DNA from: Acidobacteriota bacterium | GTDB lineage: Bacteria; Acidobacteriota; Vicinamibacteria; Vicinamibacterales; UBA2999 | Reading direction: 5' to 3' | DNA: 9,313 nucleotides | Assembly (NCBI GenBank): GCA_013813075.1 | Contig: JACCSI010000015.1 | Span: forward strand, 1 to 9,313 | Shown here: positions 6,265-9,313 of the stretch, piece after piece | Numbering within the stretch: the first letter of the stretch is position 1 | Layout of the letters: the number at the start of each line of letters is the position of its first letter | Notes under the pieces: generated by a model | The model's database searches: none | Told to the model about the DNA's origin: nothing | Seen by the model: only the letters and a program-made list of their open reading frames with translations | Position numbers and translations under genes: made by a program

Positions 6265-6339
6265 TGGTTGGGGCGGAAGGATTCGAACCTTCGAATACGG
6301 GATCCAAAGACCCGCGCCTTACCGCTTGGCCACGCCCCA
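6265..6339 (-). tRNA. tRNA-Gln (anticodon UUG)
   Basis: The 75-nt cloverleaf has a perfect 7-bp acceptor stem (TGGGGCG with CGCCCCA), a D arm GCC/GGC, and an anticodon loop CTTTGGA with TTG at 6307-6305. The T arm is GAAGG-TTCGAAT-CCTTC. Base 73 is A and the CCA end is encoded (6267-6265). The fifth anticodon-stem pair (31-39) is a U-U mismatch, and the usual Gln discriminator in E. coli is G, so both are small departures. It sits between ispE and prs, as in Pseudomonas, and is probably cut out of a longer transcript. Confidence 0.96.
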
Positions 6340-6450
6340 GCATGTCAATGGGAACCTGTGTAACTGGTCATCGATGCCCGGCCGCTCTACCCCCTTACAC
6401 ATTGCTCCACCGCCCATGTCCGTCCCCGATTTCTGATGAGGCGCAAACCC
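6340..6450. other. intergenic region between ispE and tRNA-Gln
   Basis: These 111 bp hold no ORF with coding character, no hairpin with a T-run and no convincing -35/-10 pair for the tRNA. A TTGACA on the minus strand (6348-6343) lies only 3 nt before the tRNA and cannot be its -35. Readthrough from ispE into the tRNA and prs is the simplest reading. Confidence 0.5.
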
Positions 6451-7380
6451 TTAGCTTATACGAGCGCGCCGGATCTCGGCAAGCACGGGACGCAGCCGCC
6501 GGCTGTACTCCACACGCGATAGGGTTCGAGTGCAGACGACCTGCCACCCCGGCCGCGACAGGTCTGCCGCGGTGCGCCGGGCGGCCTCGTCCCGGTCAAA
6601 CAAGCCAAACACCGCCGAGCCGGAGCCGGACATCGCCGCATACACTGCGCCCGCGTCCAGCAACGCCTGCTTGATTCGGCCAATCGTGGGGTGATGCCGG
6701 CTCACGGCTGGTTCGAGGTCGTTGCGAAGGTTCAGCGCCCATTCCGGCCACCGCCCGGGCAGCGATGTGCGCCCGGTCTCTCGGGCCGACCGCCGCGGCT
6801 CGGTGTCGTACCACCCGTACGCCTCCACCGTCGACACGCCAAACTGGGGCCTGACGATAACCACAGAAGTTCGCGGCAGGTCCACCAGCGGGTAGATGTC
6901 ATCGCCGCGACCGAGTCCGAGCGCCGTGCCGCCGACCAGGAAAAACGGGATGTCCGCGCCGAGCACGGCCGCCAGCCGGCTGATAGTGGGCGTGTCAACG
7001 TCGAGTTCCCACATCCGGACCAGCCCTAGCAACGCCATTGCGGCGTCGGCGCTGCCACCACCGAGGCCCGACTGCTGCGGGATGCGCTTGCGTAGACCCA
7101 CCACCACGTTTCGCGGCGTGTCGCCCCGGCGCTTGCCCACGGTGCGCCACAGCAGCGACGCGGCCTTCCACACGAGATTGCGGTGATCGATCGGCAGCCT
7201 GGCATCGTCGCACTCGATCGCAAACGGACCCCTGCGCCACGTGAACGTCAGCACGTCGTGCACCGCGAGCGACTGAAAGACGGTCTTCAGATCGTGGAAC
7301 CCATCGGCGCGCACGCCCAGAATACGAAGGTCGAGGTTAATCTTCGCGAAGGCGGGAAGGCTAAACGACTGGGGCGCCAC
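6451..7380 (-). CDS. ispE: 4-diphosphocytidyl-2-C-methyl-D-erythritol kinase
   Basis: IspE phosphorylates the 2-hydroxyl of CDP-methylerythritol, the fourth step of the MEP isoprenoid pathway. It is a GHMP kinase. The 309 residues include the substrate-binding start PAFAKINLDLRILG (K13), the ATP-binding glycine loop QQSGLGGGSADAAMALL (102-118), the catalytic region GADIPFFLVGG with Asp143, and GHMP motif 3 AAMSGSGSAVFGLF (248-261). The start is GTG at 7380, 5 nt after the LolB-like stop. No strong Shine-Dalgarno is visible, so coupling with the upstream gene is likely. The homology begins at residue 6-8, which leaves little room for a later start. The next gene downstream is tRNA-Gln. Confidence 0.96.
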   Translation of the reverse strand: MAPQSFSLPAFAKINLDLRILGVRADGFHDLKTVFQSLAVHDVLTFTWRRGPFAIECDDARLPIDHRNLVWKAASLLWRTVGKRRGDTPRNVVVGLRKRIPQQSGLGGGSADAAMALLGLVRMWELDVDTPTISRLAAVLGADIPFFLVGGTALGLGRGDDIYPLVDLPRTSVVIVRPQFGVSTVEAYGWYDTEPRRSARETGRTSLPGRWPEWALNLRNDLEPAVSRHHPTIGRIKQALLDAGAVYAAMSGSGSAVFGLFDRDEAARRTAADLSRPGWQVVCTRTLSRVEYSRRLRPVLAEIRRARIS

Positions 7381-7385
7381 GGGAC

Positions 7386-8165
7386 TTAGTTCGAGCCCCG
7401 CAGCGGAACCACCGAACGGAGATGTTCGAGTGTCATCGACTCCGCACCGGGCGGCACCGCTACCGCAAACGCACGTTCGTCGATCTCCGTGTTGATCTCG
7501 AGTTGCTCAACGGCCGCCGTCATATCGACGTCACCGGAAATGCTCCGAATGCGGACACTGCGCGGCCACAGATTCTGATGGTTCGCGTAATCGACCCGCC
7601 AGTTGCCGTGGTCCGCCGCGACAACCGACGACGCGCCGTTGATGCTCTTCAAGTACGCCGTGATGCCGGCGCCAAGCGTCACGGCACGCCATCCACCAGC
7701 AAAGACACGGCCCTCCGTAGGTGAGGCTGGCTGCGCCAGGCATCCCGTCAGGATGAGGCGCAAATCGTTGGCCGCGAGCCTGAGGCCGGTGAGCCGCTCG
7801 AGAACGTCGGGTACGGGCGCGTCTTCCAGCACGCGCTTGTCGCGCGGCAGCAAGAGCGTCGCGCGGTTGTCACGTCCGGCAAGAATAAAGACTGGCTGCC
7901 CAAAGGGCGCCACGGCCTCGAAGCGAAGCGAAGCCGGTGCGGCGAGGCCCGTGTGCAGCGTGCCGCGCAGCTTTTCTGTGCCGGCACGCCCAGAGAGACG
8001 AAGTTCCGCCGTCAGGGTCTTGAGGCCGGCACATTGCCGCGTTGCCTGATTGAAGGCGTCGATTGCGGTCGGATCCTGCGACTGTAGTCCGCTCGGACGC
8101 GTCGGAGTCCGCGCCGCGCAGGCGCACAGCCCGATCGCGCAGGCCGTCACCAGCGCACGCCGCAT
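7386..8165 (-). CDS. lolB: outer-membrane lipoprotein, probable LolB
   Basis: LolB is the outer-membrane receptor that takes lipoproteins from periplasmic LolA. The chosen start is ATG at 8165, which overlaps the TGA of the TPR gene by 1 nt (TGATG). It is followed at once by a signal peptide MRRALVTACAIGLCACAA with lipobox L-C-A-C and lipidated Cys16. A longer in-frame ORF reaches 8255 but would bury this signal, so I reject it. The 259-residue product, somewhat longer than the 200 or so of E. coli LolB, has LolB-like features: ELRLSGRAG, LRFEAVAPFGQPVF, VLERLTGLRLAANDLRLILTG and NWRVDYANHQNLWPRSVRI. Similarity is weak by eye. The name rests partly on the TPR-lolB-ispE-tRNA-Gln-prs gene order. 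The alternative is a generic LolA/LolB-fold lipoprotein. Confidence 0.68.
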   Translation of the reverse strand: MRRALVTACAIGLCACAARTPTRPSGLQSQDPTAIDAFNQATRQCAGLKTLTAELRLSGRAGTEKLRGTLHTGLAAPASLRFEAVAPFGQPVFILAGRDNRATLLLPRDKRVLEDAPVPDVLERLTGLRLAANDLRLILTGCLAQPASPTEGRVFAGGWRAVTLGAGITAYLKSINGASSVVAADHGNWRVDYANHQNLWPRSVRIRSISGDVDMTAAVEQLEINTEIDERAFAVAVPPGAESMTLEHLRSVVPLRGSN

Positions 8166-9313
8166 CACGGCTTGCGGCCTCGAGCATCCCGAATCTTTCG
8201 CTCCACCGCGGATTTGTCGATGTCCTCGCCGTCGCCCTTCAGCGCGCGTTCCCACACCGTGATCGCTTCCTGATATTTGCCACGCCCGGCGAGCACGTCG
8301 CCGTAATGGTCCTGGATGACCGATTGCGTCGGCAGCGCGTCTGCCGCCCGGCGCAGCGGCCCCTCGGCTTCGTCGACTCGGCCTTGCTTGAACAGCGCCC
8401 AGCCGAGGCTATCGAGATAAGAGGGGTTGTCGGGCTCGACCTTCAGCGCTCGCTCGATGAAACCGACCGCTTCGGGCAACCGTTGACCACGTTCGGCAAG
8501 GGTGTAACCAAGCGAGTTGAGGGCCGGTGCGTTAAGCGGATCGCTGGCGACGGCGGTCGTCAGCACCGCAAGCGCCTGTTCGTGCTCGCCGAGTTGGGTG
8601 TGGGCGTGTGCCATCTGCGACAGCAACAGCGCCGCATCGCTCGCTCGGCCCTTGGCGCGACTGGCGACATCTTTCGAGAGGGGTGTGAGGACTGCGATGA
8701 CCTGGCGGTAGTCGCGCCGGGCGATCAACGCGGCCGACAGGGCGTGCAGGCCTGGCATGCTCGTCGCGTCGAGTGCGAGCAGCTTCCGCGCCACGTCCTC
8801 GGCACCCGGTAGGTCGCCGAGCCGCAAGTTCGCACTCGACAGCAGGAACAGCCCGCGTGCGTCCTGCGGCGCCGTCAGCAACAAATCCTTGAGGACGTCT
8901 CGCGCCTTGGTTGCATTTTTCTCGTCCGCCACGTTCAACAACGCGGACACATAACGGAGGCGCAGATCGCGCCCCGCGGTGCCGCGGGCGCCGGCAACCG
9001 CCTGCTCGTAGGCATTGGCGGCGTCCTGCCAACGTCCCTGGCGCTCGTAGAGCGCAGCAAGGGGCGTGTAATGGCGAGGGTTGAGCTCCGCCGCGGACTT
9101 CATCGCCTCCAGTGCGCCGTCCACCCGCCCGAGCGCCAGTCGCGATTCCGCGAGCAGCGCGTAGGGCTCCGGCGCCAACGGCGCCTGCGCCACGATGCCT
9201 TCGAGCATCGGCACCGCGCGCTCGTGATTACCCGACCGTAGATGGAGCCGCGCCAACGTCAGTTGCAGATTCAAGTCCGTTGCCACGAGCGGCGTGTCGA
9301 GGATCTGTGCAAG
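8165..9313 (-). CDS. TPR-repeat protein, 5' end outside the window
   Basis: The visible 382 residues are a string of tetratricopeptide repeats, helical pairs that act as protein-binding scaffolds. Repeat signatures include ARLHLRSGNHERAVPMLE, PYALLAESRLALGRVDGALE, PLAALYERQGRWQDAANAYE, LALDATSMPGLHALSAALIA and ALNSLGYTLAERGQRLPEAV, then YLDSLGWALFKQGRVDEAE and HYGDVLAGRGKYQEAITVWE. The frame is open through the right edge (LAQILDTPLVATDL), so the GTG at 9286 is internal and the true start lies beyond 9313. The LGYTLAER and LDSLGWALFK blocks recall the large TPR proteins that precede lolB in Pseudomonas. Its exact job is unknown. It ends GRGRKP-like with TGA overlapping the next ATG. Confidence 0.9.
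   Translation of the reverse strand, partial: LAQILDTPLVATDLNLQLTLARLHLRSGNHERAVPMLEGIVAQAPLAPEPYALLAESRLALGRVDGALEAMKSAAELNPRHYTPLAALYERQGRWQDAANAYEQAVAGARGTAGRDLRLRYVSALLNVADEKNATKARDVLKDLLLTAPQDARGLFLLSSANLRLGDLPGAEDVARKLLALDATSMPGLHALSAALIARRDYRQVIAVLTPLSKDVASRAKGRASDAALLLSQMAHAHTQLGEHEQALAVLTTAVASDPLNAPALNSLGYTLAERGQRLPEAVGFIERALKVEPDNPSYLDSLGWALFKQGRVDEAEGPLRRAADALPTQSVIQDHYGDVLAGRGKYQEAITVWERALKGDGEDIDKSAVERKIRDARGRKP

Noticed and set aside
6343..6348. TTGACA on the minus strand as a promoter -35
   Set aside because: It lies 3 nt before the tRNA 5' end, so transcription would start inside the tRNA, and no matching -10 is visible.
8165..8255. Longer N-terminus for the LolB-like protein, starting at 8255
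   Set aside because: It would add 30 Arg/Gly-rich residues in front of a good lipoprotein signal peptide. The ATG at 8165 with the TGATG overlap fits better.

Overview
The window is a high-GC bacterial chromosome segment in which every recognisable gene lies on the minus strand. Transcription therefore runs from right to left. The genes are core housekeeping functions. The LolB-like outer-membrane lipoprotein points to a Gram-negative (diderm) host. The protein style and the fused housekeeping order would suit Acidobacteriota (Vicinamibacteria-like) or a relative, but that placement is inference and no marker here proves it.

Read in the direction of transcription, the layout is as follows. 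A TPR-repeat protein (8165-9313) runs off the right edge and overlaps by 1 nt a lipoprotein best read as LolB (7386-8165). IspE of the MEP isoprenoid pathway (6451-7380) follows 5 nt later. After about 110 bp comes tRNA-Gln(UUG) (6265-6339), then ribose-phosphate pyrophosphokinase Prs (5281-6234), the CTC-type ribosomal protein bL25 (4507-5208) and peptidyl-tRNA hydrolase (3914-4504). A 147-bp hairpin-rich leader precedes rpsF (bS6), rpsR (bS18) and rplI (bL9), which are separated by 2 and 9 nt. A clear intrinsic terminator separates rplI from the replicative helicase gene dnaB (1086-2441). The order TPR, lolB, ispE, tRNA-Gln, prs, rplY, pth is the one I recall from Pseudomonas, and this synteny is the main support for naming the lipoprotein LolB.

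The left 1.1 kb differs from the rest. Directly after the dnaB stop lies a roughly 245-bp remnant of the N-terminus of an AraC-family regulator, with a nonsense codon and a frame break. It is followed by a two-domain VOC (glyoxalase/bleomycin-resistance-like) gene that can be read only by changing frame five times. This looks like a decayed regulator-enzyme pair. Clustered sequencing error in the VOC part remains possible.

I see no mobile element, CRISPR array, rRNA or convincing novel system. The most interesting items are the decayed AraC/VOC pair, the structured rpsF leader, the extended S6 and S18 tails, and a triple 8-bp repeat upstream of rplY.
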